A program made the translations under genes and the position numbers. A stretch of DNA of 64,000 nt. Source: Oegoconia quadripuncta (taxonomy: Eukaryota > Arthropoda > Insecta > Lepidoptera > Autostichidae). The stretch lies in assembly GCA_949316235.1 (NCBI GenBank), contig OX438744.1:26709578-26773577 (forward strand). Reading direction: 5' to 3'. Below, piece by piece: positions 54,468 to 64,000 of the stretch; the stretch's first letter is position 1; the number at the start of each line of letters is the position of its first letter. The notes below the pieces were generated by a model that worked only from the letters and a program-made list of their open reading frames with translations, was not told the origin of the DNA and did no database searches.

Positions 54468-55080
54468 TAAGGTAAACGTGACGCATGCCGCGCGCCTGCG
54501 CCGACCGACTCATTAGCGGAGTTCCATTCTGAGGATTATTCGATTCAATTAAATGATTGACTCATTATCTGATCATCAGAAACACGGAACATCTTCGAGC
54601 TGTTGAGCGCTTTGATGATGCTTTATTTGTCATTGTTACAAAGCTGCAGTCCGTGGCCTTTAGTCACCTGTGGTAGTGTGTGTTAAATCACTTGAAATAT
54701 TTACATTAAAAGCAAACACATTCGTTTTTACTGGATTGACGAGAGTTATCTTTGTATGTATGTGGGATTCTTTATTCCCTGGTAGCACCCGAACGGCTGG
54801 ATAGATTCGTCGTGACAGTCCAAGTGTCAAAGGATAGGTACGTCAAAATAAAGTAAACCGTCAATACTTAAAAAAAGTTACATCGCGGCTTTCATTTGGA
54901 CCAAATTTATATACTGTGTCACCTTCATGACTCAATTGACACTGGCAAAATTCATAAGAGTTGCCACTAAACAAACTGGAACTGGAACTAGTTAAAAAAA
55001 TTGTACTAGCACTGGAATATGGTCATAGGAGGGGGCTCATCATGAGGATTCTGAAAATGTATATTACAAGTGAGACATAC
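54468..55080. other. Intergenic, no gene seen
   Basis: No supported feature. Confidence 0.4.
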
Positions 55081-55082
55081 TA

Positions 55083-55684
55083 GTCCAGTAAAAATACGCA
55101 ATTTTTGTGGTGTAACTTCCTATTATCTTAAAGTTTCTGATTTTTTGTAGAATAATAGAGCACTCATCAGTGATAGAATAAAAATGTTTCCTAACAAATC
55201 GGTAGCTTGCTTTAGATATATTAAAGTATTTAGTTATAAAGCCTACAATATTAAATTAAAGTTTGTACTGTGAACTTCATTGCGTTGTAGAAGATGCTAA
55301 AATCTCTAAAGCAATTTTCTAAAAAATTAATCACTGGCTACTTTATATTAATCACTGGCTACTTTATATTAATCACTGGCAACTTTATATTATCTACAAA
55401 TAGTTTATTGAGTCGTGATATTTGCCCTCGGGTGAAATTTTCCATAAATATAAAGAAGTTATTGATCAAGTTTTTTGCAAATAGTTACAGGAGGCCTAAG
55501 TGGTACACAGTGGTAATTTAATCATATAGTCTATGTTTTATTACTAAATACTTATACTATATCTAAAGCAAGCTACCGATTTGTTACAACACATTTTTAT
55601 TCTATCACTGCCAGGTACTCTACCCATGTGCAAAAAATCACGGCCTTTAAAATTATAGGAAGTTAAAGTGTATCCTTACTGGAC
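55083..55684. mobile_element. Foldback element, family C copy 2
   Basis: TA-flanked, ends GTCCAGTAAAAATACGC and the complement ending GTATCCTTACTGGAC. Long inverted arms as in 25420-26186. A 21-bp unit (AATCACTGGCTACTTTATATT) is repeated three times at about 55329-55392. Confidence 0.87.
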
Positions 55685-55855
55685 TATGCAAGTGATAACA
55701 TCCAGCGCGTGGCTACATTGCCCTCTTTGCTTCGTGCGTAGTTGCCTAATAAAAAGGTCTGTTTGTACACTCATCATTATTATTATCAATAGAGATTTAG
55801 TTTCAGCAAACAAGCACATCTGTTGTGCTAAGCTAAAGTCTCTCTAATCAAGACT

Positions 55856-55945
55856 CACTACCAAACATTAAAAATCCGGCTGCTCCATAATATAGTCCAT
55901 ATATCCCATATTATGGAGCAGTCGGATTTGTAATGTTTGGTAGTG
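55856..55945. repeat. 38-bp stem hairpin with 14-nt loop
   Basis: Arms 55856-55893 and 55908-55945 match at 36 of 38 positions (CACTACCAAACATT...CTGCTCCATAATAT). The size is like a pre-miRNA or mini-MITE. No flanking duplication recognised. Confidence 0.88.
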
Positions 55946-57591
55946 TGTTGTGTGTTGCGGTCGTGGCGTCGCCCGCCCGCGCGTGTTCCATTCAAATTGT
56001 TTAGGTGTTTTTGTCATCGTAATACATTATTTACAGTTTTTATGTAATGCCTATTCAAAATCATAACCTTAATTTAATATGAATGTTTTGGATTCGACAA
56101 TCATTTTTATATTTGATCCCCTGTCGCGGAGATGTTATTAGTTTGAACTGTTTGTCTGTCTGTAGCGCTGTAGTGTAAAACATCCTAACCGATATGAAAG
56201 CGATTTTTTTCTGTTCGAAGGTTGGTATTTGGGAGATGTTAGCCACGTCTTGTAGAAATCGGCTAACTCAGTTTGTTTACGTACATAATTTGGTAGTCTC
56301 ACCAATAATACATGAATGTAGGTACACATGTTATAATGTGACATTTAAAAGTGAGATAATAAATCAAATCTAATCTATTGAATTCTTAAAAAGTTTGATT
56401 GAGTCGTTTTCACATGTTGGTACAGAATTAGATAACCGACTCAAATATAATATGTTAAACTGTTAACGACTTCTAAGGGCATTGCCCAGGAATAACTAAA
56501 CAGAAAATCGAACCCGAGACCTGAGGAGAGAATGGCTAAATTAGGTGATACTTCTATATATACAATGCTAGTCGGAAAGGGGGTATTAAGCCGAAAGGCT
56601 GTAAAAGTACCCGTTATAACGAACAACTTTTGTTCTACAACTTTCCTCAAAACTCAATACATTTCGAGAAAATGCCCTTTAAACATGTCATAACAAAATA
56701 CTACCAAGTAGCCCTAATCAGCTGTGTTTCATTCATAAAAATGGTTAACATAGAGTATGAAACTTTTCACTATTATGATATTTTGCCTACACCCTCCTTG
56801 GTAAGCTGGTAACCAAAAAAAAACTTATTCCTTCAGTATTTCTTTTAGGATTTCATAATTTATGCTGGCCCTAAATTAAGATTCCATAAGTAGGTTTGAA
56901 CGCAAAAGTAAGAAAAAAAATTGACAAAACATTAGATTTCAGAAAGGTTCCATCTTCTACTCTGGAGTGGATCATTGGCGATTTACCCTTCTCAACCAAG
57001 AAATATTTTTTTAATCGGGTAAAAATTTACGGAGATATGGCGTCACGTCGAATTTAAAACCTTCTTTTTGAAAATCGGTTAATAGATCATACTTTGGAAC
57101 TTCCACATACCACTAAGCAGCTGGAAATCCATGTAAAATGTCCACGTCAATGAAATGCTACTAAAACTAATTGGTAATTAATGCCATTCTGAATTTAAAA
57201 AAATCGAAATATTTTTACGTATTGCTACCTACTAACCCCTCTGCGTTTGCCCACATTACCACAGATTACTAATAAGTTACTAAAGTAAACATTACACAGT
57301 CTTGACTTGACACACACACACATGCATGCGCAAGCCACGCCCTGCCTTTCGGCAAGTGCATTCGAATCCGAATTCTCCGAAATCCCTATAAAATACGAAG
57401 AAATAAAAAATACCTAAATTAAAGCCAGTCGCTTCTACCACTTCCGTGCAAGCAGGCGATTATTTTCGCGAGTCGTCCTAGTTCGTTGTTATTTGTTATT
57501 ATCGTTAGAGATTTTCTTTGTTATTAGTTGTTGTCGCTATTAATTGTATTTGTTTGGTAGGTATTAGTTGTTATTGTTAATAATTCACGAT

Positions 57592-57720
57592 ATGCCGGTG
57601 GAGTATACCAATCAAAAATACTACGATATGAATTGTGTAGGAAGACGTGATCACGTAGGTACTTACGGAAGCTCGAGAAGCTTGATTACAAAGAGTGCTT
57701 CAACTTGTGATTCAATGTAA
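57592..57720 (+). CDS. Small ORF downstream of a TATA-like box (speculative)
   Basis: 42 codons, MPVEYTNQKYYDMNCVGRRD then HVGTYGSSRSLITKS and a stop. TATAAAAT at 57387-57394 lies about 200 nt upstream. No family recognised. It could be an exon start or chance. Confidence 0.2.
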   Translation: MPVEYTNQKYYDMNCVGRRDHVGTYGSSRSLITKSASTCDSM

Positions 57721-57901
57721 CTGTGTCTGTTTGTGCTTCATGTGTATAGCCCGTGTTTGTGTTACGTACGGAATAACAACGTCATCATCAGAAAAGGTTA
57801 GTTGTTTCATTAAAAATTAAACCATCATTCTTGTTAAAAACCTTGGTTAGGTAGGTACAGTAAGGTTCGAAAACGCGTATTTTTTTTATGCACAACGGGT
57901 T

Positions 57902-58083
57902 TGTACTTGGCCTCAATCACACCTGATGTTAAGTGAAAATGAGGTCGAAGGTGGAAACGTACTGAACTGACCCGGAAACCCCAACACATTTGGGGGACTG
58001 GCTATCTTATCTCTGACAACCGGAACACAATAATGCTATTAACATTGCTGCGTGGAGGCAGTTTTAGATAAGATGGTGGTAGA
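57902..58083 (-). mobile_element. SINE family 1, 3' half
   Basis: GCCTCAATCACACCTGATGT start, TTTAGATAAGATGGTGGTAG end. The tRNA-like head is absent. Confidence 0.82.
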
Positions 58084-58762
58084 AAATGCGTATCCAGTAA
58101 CAGCTCAAACGATTAATATCTTTAGGTAGGTAGGTAAACTTTGATTTCAAACTAAAAGTAGTTTTTAAGCCCCGTTACATAAAAAATATGTAATAACCTT
58201 GAAGCCTATGTCTGTCTGTGTCTTTGTTGGGCCGACGTGTTTGAAAACATTTAACAGAGTTGCTTTGTTTACCTGGATGATTCAGTGGGGATTTCTGGAA
58301 TAATTATTTGCCGTCAATACAAAATTTCAATAGTTTGAGGTGGAACTGGTTATGCACTTATGAACTTCATGAAAATTTGATGGAATGTATGGGGCTCTGG
58401 TCACCCATAATCCCGCCATACACGTAATCCACATTTCGGTAACTTCCGACGGCACACGCTATGTCGGTGCCTGACAAAGGGCGGGCGGCCCGTGTCAACA
58501 GACGGCGGCGCGTTTGACGGACCCGACGCACACGCAGGGCAAACTGGGCGGGGTCCGCGTCATTTTGGGCGTCGATTATTATGTGTCTCTTCATTCATGA
58601 ATTATAGGGTTGTACAAATTTTCTTAAATTAAATAATTTAATAACTTTGTATGGAAACAAAAATTTGCCTTTTCCCCATTTATCTAATTGGCAATAAAAC
58701 ACTTATCGATGACACTATAACCAACTTTCGGCTTAGTACCCCCTTTCCGACTAACCCTGTAT

Positions 58763-59874
58763 AAGCTTACCAACAATGTGCAAACCCTATTTTATGGCAA
58801 TATAAGAAACCTACACTGACATGTATTATGTGCCTAAGCACAAATTGTTTCTGCCGGTTTTTCTCTCCACCGGACGGCCGTGAAAGTAAACAAACATGCC
58901 CCCCCCCCCCTCCCCCCTCCCCCACCGCCACTCGCATGATCGATGGGTGACAATGACGCATACACACACACACACACACTAACGGTGCCGCGAACCCGTC
59001 GGCCCATACATTAGCGCTCTCACGACAACTCTGTTTCTCTCGTTGTGACATCCTTAAATCAAACTAACACACCGTGTAGTGCTGTGTGTGGCAGTTCTTG
59101 AATTGATGAATAATTGTAAATGTACTCGTAAATGCATTTGTGAGAGTGTAAATCAATCATAAGTGTGTTATATGGAGACGTCGGTGTACCCGGTGGAGGC
59201 GATCAGCGGTTCCGGACGGTCACACCGTACAACTTCTCGAGCAAATCATAGTTTCCTTTATTTATTATCATATCCTTAAAGGGTGAGCAGCACCAGCAGC
59301 TCAAAGAACAAAAAAGATTTATACAGATGCAAAAAAAACACATTTTTTCTACATTCGATGCCATTTTTCAACACAACGTAGTTGCAATTGTCAATCTATA
59401 CGTTACACGTTTATTGATAAGACCAATTGATTATTTACAAAGGCAATGGAAACTATTTATAATTATCAACGATATTGACAGGTGACGACGGTCATTGATA
59501 ACGAATCGCAAGAGTAATTTCCATGTTTACTTGTGCTCAAAACCAACTTGTCAGTTAGGTATGAACCAACATACTCCTCACTTAGCACTACAAACGCAAT
59601 GAGGCGTACGCAATTGGTAAAGGTCCCCGAACTCGGTCAATTACGATTGTCAATATTTATATCATTGAAGGTTTCGAACGATGGGCAGGTGATGCTCCAA
59701 TTTAGATCATTCGCTTGCTGTAGCTCCTGCCTTTCGACAGCAATGTACCCTCGCATTAATGGACGTAAAACACGCTAACATTTACAATTGACGGAGTTGG
59801 GAACTGAATACTATTTTTTTTAATTTATTTCCATCTTACTTCTATAATTACAGGTTTAGTACCTAATTCGATAT
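58763..59874. other. Intergenic, no gene seen
   Basis: C homopolymers at 58899-58920 and (CA)n at 58962-58978. An ATG at 59172 opens METSVYPVEAISGSGRSHRT, which has exon-like composition but no recognised match. Confidence 0.35.
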
Positions 59875-60026
59875 TGGTGTGGATTCGGATGTACACCAAC
59901 TAAACTAAACTAAAACCAGTTTTGGAGTGGTGCCATCGCATTGGACTGTTCCAGGGAGAAAAAGACAGTATTACTCTAAAACTGGTTTTAGTTTACTTTA
60001 GTTGGTGTACATCTGAATCGACATCA
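59875..60026. mobile_element. Palindromic MITE, family A copy 3
   Basis: TGGTGTGGATTCGGATGTAC left, ATCTGAATCGACATCA right. The internal arms carry AAAACCAGTTTTGGAGTGGT and its complement. Confidence 0.87.
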
Positions 60027-60600
60027 GTGTGTGCTTCTATTAAAAATATGTACAATTTATTTTCCTTCCCTTATATCATATCACTAGTAAGGCTATCCTT
60101 GTATTACTCGTATATCCAACTAATAACAATAAAAAGAACTTGCCCCTCTTGAAATACAGAAAGTTGACAGATGGTATCCGTTGGCCACTGTACTTGTCCC
60201 AGCCAGACACAGTTACACCGTTGTCGATGACGGACGACGATATTAGCATAGCCCCTCCCCCCGTACACCATCTGTCACTTCCGATTCCTCAGAAATCTGG
60301 TCACGTACTGGCTCCTTCCGCTGTCGGTTGTCGCTCGCAGTTCCTATGGCAGGCACATTAGTGAATCACGCCGGGTCGGTGTCGTTGGTAATTAGATACG
60401 AGCTCAGCAACTACTTCAGTACTCAAAAACTACTTCAGTGTACTTTTACAAGGAAGCATTACCTGCTTATTTCTCCAAGGGATTCAAGCAGCTGACAATA
60501 TCACCCTGCTCAAAGTATAGGTACAAGTACATTGCAACAGCTTAGACTTAGAACGCGTGAGGCTTCGAATGAGTGTCCTGACTCACGACAATGACTAAAG
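60027..60600. other. Upstream flank of EPS8 exon, no feature assigned
   Basis: Ordinary sequence. No clear promoter elements. Confidence 0.4.
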
Positions 60601-60659
60601 ATACAAATTTGTCAATTCCAGAATCTGCGGCAAATAACACGAGCACCCAGCGGAGGGAC

Positions 60660-60686
60660 ATGAGCGAGACACACAGTGACTGCTAG
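60660..60686 (+). promoter_or_regulatory. Upstream ORF in the EPS8 leader
   Basis: ATG at 60660 encodes MSETHSDC and stops at 60684-60686, 16 nt before the EPS8 ATG. A splice acceptor-like TTCCAG at 60616-60621 suggests the leader may be joined to an upstream noncoding exon. Confidence 0.45.
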
Positions 60687-60702
60687 CGGGAGTGCGAGCG
60701 AG

Positions 60703-61787
60703 ATGGCGCTGCGCGGGTCCCCGGCGGGGGGCAGCGCGCGGGCGCGGGGCGAGGCGCAGCGAGCTGTGGACGAGTTCGAGGAGCTGGCGGGGCTGCGGGG
60801 CGCGGGGGCGGGGGCGGGGGCGGGGGAGCGCGGGGCATACGTGCTCGAACACCTGGCCACCTTCACCGTGACCAGGGAGACCGGCATCGTGTACCCCGCG
60901 GACGGCATGCGGCGCCTGCTGCAGCTGGAGAAGACTAACGGTATGTATGCACCATCGATCATGTATCAACGCTACACTCGGTTTCTTCCGCTACTTATTT
61001 TCACACAAATGATCGCTTTGAAGATTGTCTGGAGTCTGGATAGTTCTTTTAGCAACTAGCTTCTGGCTGCTCTGGGCCTCATCTCATTCCCCTTGGAGTT
61101 TGCCTTAAGTCTGTTTTGCTAAACTCTTTGCATTTCTCACTTGTTTCACCCATTTCTTTCCTTTAGTCTAAGTACGGCACCACCTTTATTTTATTTTATT
61201 TTCTTGGGAAAACCAACAGCTGTTTTACAAATTATCACTTAAACTAAGAAACTGAAAGCCAATTAGAGGTTTCCACTGATAGAACCTACTTAAACTTAAT
61301 TAAAAATAAAAAACTATACATTGCAATCAGAGAACTTGGAATTGGAAAAATTAATCTAATTATAAACAATCTATACATAGGATATCCTTGCATCGCCAAT
61401 CCAAAAACAACCGGGTCACTGCAGTATTAGGTTACTTTCTGGCCAAAAAAAAACGTCTACTCAATGTGTTCCTTGCCGATGTAACGCTAGTACAAAACAG
61501 GTCCAACACAAACTCGTTGCTAAGTAAATTAAAATTTTTAGTAGTTAGTTTAGTACATTGTTGAGGCAGCATCCAGTATCCATCCATATCCAGGCTTACC
61601 TTACAAAATTTACAGTAGACAATAGTAGATGGGGGTGGGGGGACCATGCTGCCCTAGCGCATCGCCTGCAATATTTCATTCGAGTTTCAATTTATCTTAA
61701 AATATTCATGTTTCAGGAATATGGAGTCAGAAGATGCAACTTTGTTTGGACGGTCAGTGGGTACTCGTCATGGACTATGAAACTGGG
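60703..61787 (+). CDS. EPS8: EPS8/arouser homologue, 5' coding exons (partial at window edge)
   Basis: EPS8 proteins are cytoplasmic adaptors with an N-terminal PTB domain, an SH3 domain and a C-terminal actin-regulating effector region. Only the N-terminal PTB part is here. Exon 1 coding 60703-60940 (donor GTATGT) and exon 2 61717-61787 (acceptor TTTCAG, donor GTGAGT) join in a Gly codon. Reading: MALRGSPAGGSARARGEAQR, AVDEFEELAGL, an Ala/Gly repeat (GAGAGAGAG), AYVLEHLATFTVTRETGIVY, PADGMRRLLQLEKTNG, then IWSQKMQLCLDGQWVLVMDY, ETG. The YxLEHLATF and GMRRLLxLExxxGIWSQ patterns are diagnostic of the EPS8 PTB. An in-frame stop at 60661-60663 precedes the chosen ATG (A at -3, G at +4). Later exons lie beyond 64000. 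Confidence 0.93.
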
Positions 61788-61959
61788 GTGAGTTGAGTTA
61801 CACATGAATAATGATATAGAAATATAGCACTTAGTTACACCGATAATCAAGACCCAGACTGGGTGAACCTGTACTGTGGATGCTGGATAATGAAGCACTT
61901 ACATTTATTTCGTACGTTTTGAAATGAGAGGCTGAAAGGGCAGAAAACGACGACGACCA

Positions 61960-62330
61960 AGAATTAGAGGTTTTTACAAATTATGATTCGAAAATGCACA
62001 GAAAATAATAAAAATTAGGAATTACGCCGAGCGGTTCGTGCACAAGCATTGTTATCATGCAAATCATCGAAAAAATTATAATTATCATCTAAATCGTCTG
62101 ACATTTTATATGTTTTCTCAATAAGTTTCCGTTTTATAGTATCTTTAAATTTCTTGAAAGGAAGATTTTGTATACCAACGGGAACCTTATTCAAAAGCCC
62201 TCTGAATGAATTACGATATTGCAGAGTCTGCTTACCTGAGGGATAAAGTTTATAGAACGTCAGCCTGGCGTCATATAACGCACAGCTTATCGGATTATTG
62301 TGACTTTTTCGTAACTAAATACATTACTGC
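61960..62330 (-). pseudogene. LINE ORF2 C-terminal fragment in the EPS8 intron
   Basis: The minus strand reads YRNSFRGLLNKVPVGIQNLP, FKKFKDTIKRKLIEKTYKMS, DDLDDNYNFF and a stop near 62027, typical of the tail of a LINE polyprotein. Its 3' part (TTTACAAATTATGATTCGAA; GCCGAGCGGTTC) is shared with 17.5-17.65 kb. Confidence 0.7.
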
Positions 62331-63023
62331 GGCACACACATAATATTTGATGTTTCTGTACTTGTGTTTGACTGTTTTAGTTGAATTTTTCATATGTAAA
62401 ATTTGTTATGTGTGTGTGCAAATAATTGCTTATCTATCTATCTATATTGTACTAGTTATAGTGGTTGACACTCTACACGTGACTCATAAAGTACTCTGTG
62501 ATACTAATGCCATCTATTTTGTTGTTATTTCTGAGGACCTATAATAGTCTTACTGACGTTATACTTATTTCTAAGCTGCTGTATAAATGCTGTTGGTCTT
62601 CCATATGCATAAATATAAAATGATTACAAAATAACAGCAAATTGAGCACACATAATCTATTAAGTGCTGCACCAGTGCTCCATGTAACAATGGGCAATGA
62701 TGGTGGCTCTATGACAAGTAACATAACATAAGGTCAAATGGACATTTACTATGATCAAATATATGCATACAAAAGATCAAACACGTAATTTAGTGCTTAG
62801 TGTGTAGTTATTACAATCCTGCCCCCGCATTAACCCCGCAACAAGGTAACTAATTGCCCTTTCTTTCAAGTTCGTATAAGACAAACAATGAACAATGACA
62901 TTGTCAACCGCCTCCTTGCATACAACTGTGTCACACGCAGGCGGTTCAAGGACTGCCTGCGAGGAGGTCCTAACGCCGACCAGTTGGGGGGGGATGTGCT
63001 CTAGCTGGCACCATGTGTCGGTT
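62331..63023. other. EPS8 intron, no feature assigned
   Basis: (TATC)n-like end at 62427-62446 (retroposon tail). No exon matching the next part of the EPS8 PTB was found. Confidence 0.4.
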
Positions 63024-63198
63024 GACCACCGATTAGTGTAATGGATAGCGACCCTGATAGCGAAAGCAACGATTGCGGTAAATGTTTGTGTGATGAATAC
63101 GAACATTTACACCAAAATGGATGTTTATATAAATATTTTTGCATCTATTATCCACAGTACAAGCATTGCTTAGTTTGGGACTAGATGATTGGTATAGG
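63024..63198 (+). mobile_element. SINE family 2, diverged copy
   Basis: ACCGATTAGTGTAATGGATA A box; TGATGAATACGAACATTTAC; TTAGTTTGGGACTAGATGAT. The B box is deleted. Confidence 0.82.
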
Positions 63199-63335
63199 GC
63201 CGGACACAGGCAAGCGCAGCGTAGGACGTCCACTCACAAGGTGGACAGACGATCTGATGGAAGTCGTGGGCAATCGTTGGATGCAGCTCGCTTTCCCACG
63301 TATTTCCCACGACTTCCATCAGGTCGTCTGTTTCC
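63199..63335 (+). pseudogene. RTE LINE C-terminal fragment with inverted duplication
   Basis: Reads GKRSVGRPLTRWTDDLMEVV, GNRWMQLA, the conserved RTE-clade ORF end (GRPxTRWxDDL...W). 63245-63270 is inverted at 63306-63331 (25 of 26 match), so the segment folds back on itself. Confidence 0.75.
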
Positions 63336-63435
63336 TACGTACTACTCCCTAAACTAATCTAATCCCTAAACTAGGCAAAGCCTTTATGGACACTAGACAA
63401 CATGGATAGACATATTCCATCGAATATGAAAAATT

Positions 63436-63632
63436 GACGATCTATTGGTGTAGTATACGTAGGTAACCCTGCCTTCGAAACCAACGGTTGTGGGTTCGAA
63501 TACCGCGAGGGATCAATATTTATATGATGATTACGACCATGTCCCCGACTCATAGATGATTAATACATGCATGTCTATTCATGTTGTCTAGTGTCCATAA
63601 AGGTTTTGCCTAGTTTAGGAATTAGATGATTC
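63436..63632 (+). mobile_element. SINE family 2, diverged copy
   Basis: GATCTATTGGTGTAGTATAC head, GTGGGTTCGAATACCGCGAG B box, TAGTTTAGGAATTAGATGAT end. Confidence 0.8.
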
Positions 63633-64000
63633 AAAGAATACCAAATATATTTATCCATAAATATCTCGGTGTTTAGAGAACAACACTCAGTATAGTTTAA
63701 AATATGTATACATCCCAACACTGCTCTCGGTGGGTTTACATCACTTTAATATATTCTTGTACACGATTCATGCGCTTACAAATTAAACCGATGATAGCAA
63801 GCCTGTGTCATTGTTAGTGTTAGGAAGAATTTTCGTTTGGTCAATCGTTATTATCCTCACTAAGCACCGAGTCATGTTATTCAAGTCTTTACCTTATTTA
63901 TTTAACACTTTATTGCATATAAGTATATAAACATACATTGAACAAACATAGGACAGAAATTACAATACACACAAGGCGAGCTTATCTCTATAAGAGGTTT
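63633..64000. other. EPS8 intron, right edge of window, no feature assigned
   Basis: AT-rich. The terminal TTTATTTAACACTTTATTGC may be the start of a minus-strand retroelement tail cut off by the window. Confidence 0.35.

Larger units (their letters stand above)
56558..58762. mobile_element. 2.2-kb element with inverted ends (unclassified)
   Basis: Left end TAGTCGGAAAGGGGGTATTA followed by AGCCGAAAGG. Right end is the complement CTTTCGGCTTAGTACCCCCT then TTCCGACTA. The interior holds no transposase-like ORF, but has a TATA-box-like site (57387) with a 42-codon ORF (57592-57720) and a SINE 1 fragment. A single element spanning both ends is inferred. Confidence 0.5.

Noticed and set aside
58367..58594. 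75-aa minus-strand ORF in a GC patch
   Set aside because: Arg-rich, composition-driven, no motif; probably part of a repeat.

Overview
The window is eukaryotic nuclear DNA, almost certainly from a moth or butterfly (Lepidoptera). It is AT-rich with GC-rich islands. It holds split genes with GT-AG introns, TTAGG/CCTAA-type repeats, and several tRNA-headed SINE families and degraded RTE-type tails of kinds I know from lepidopteran genomes. Only three host genes are recognisable: XPA (DNA repair, minus strand, 1796-2624), a NHERF1/Sip1-type PDZ scaffold (minus strand, 42671-43207) and the first two recognisable coding exons of an EPS8/arouser homologue (plus strand, from 60703 and running off the right edge). 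These three are unrelated in function; I see no operon-like or pathway logic between them.

The rest is intergenic or intronic DNA built mostly from mobile elements, many of them nested. (1) 0-4.9 kb: XPA, a 5'-truncated LINE 104 bp upstream of its ATG, and one copy each of two tRNA-type SINE families. (2) 6.4-11.5 kb: a palindromic MITE, a stack of poly(A)-tailed minus-strand retroposed units, and an apparently intact 2.76-kb Harbinger-type DNA transposon whose two-exon transposase keeps its D-D-E triad and a C-terminal SWIM-like zinc motif. (3) 11.9-13.7 kb: a Jockey-like LINE with a 12-bp target-site duplication, and a second LINE fragment. (4) 14.8-17.35 kb: a GC-rich block of two stacked R1-clade retrotransposon ends, bordered by CCTAA-type repeats, whose 3' regions carry two hairpins with five compensatory pair changes. 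(5) 17.35-20.8 kb: LINE remnants, including a full gag-like ORF1. (6) 21-42 kb: SINEs, MITEs and foldback elements, several with readable target-site duplications and nesting order. (7) 42.4-43.9 kb: the NHERF gene in a CpG-rich island. (8) 44.6-60 kb: a LINE closely related to the XPA-proximal fragment, a possible 5S-like relic, more SINEs, foldback elements and a 2.2-kb element with inverted ends. (9) 60.6-64 kb: the EPS8 5' exons, with LINE/SINE debris in the intron.

The points most worth following up are the covarying hairpins of the R1-like elements, the intact Harbinger element, the Harbinger MITE that keeps the first 24 codons of an ORF, the perfect 39-bp nested palindrome at 32.06-32.2 kb, and the recent LINE insertion at the XPA promoter. 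All assignments come from reading the sequence and from recognition of protein families. No database search was run.
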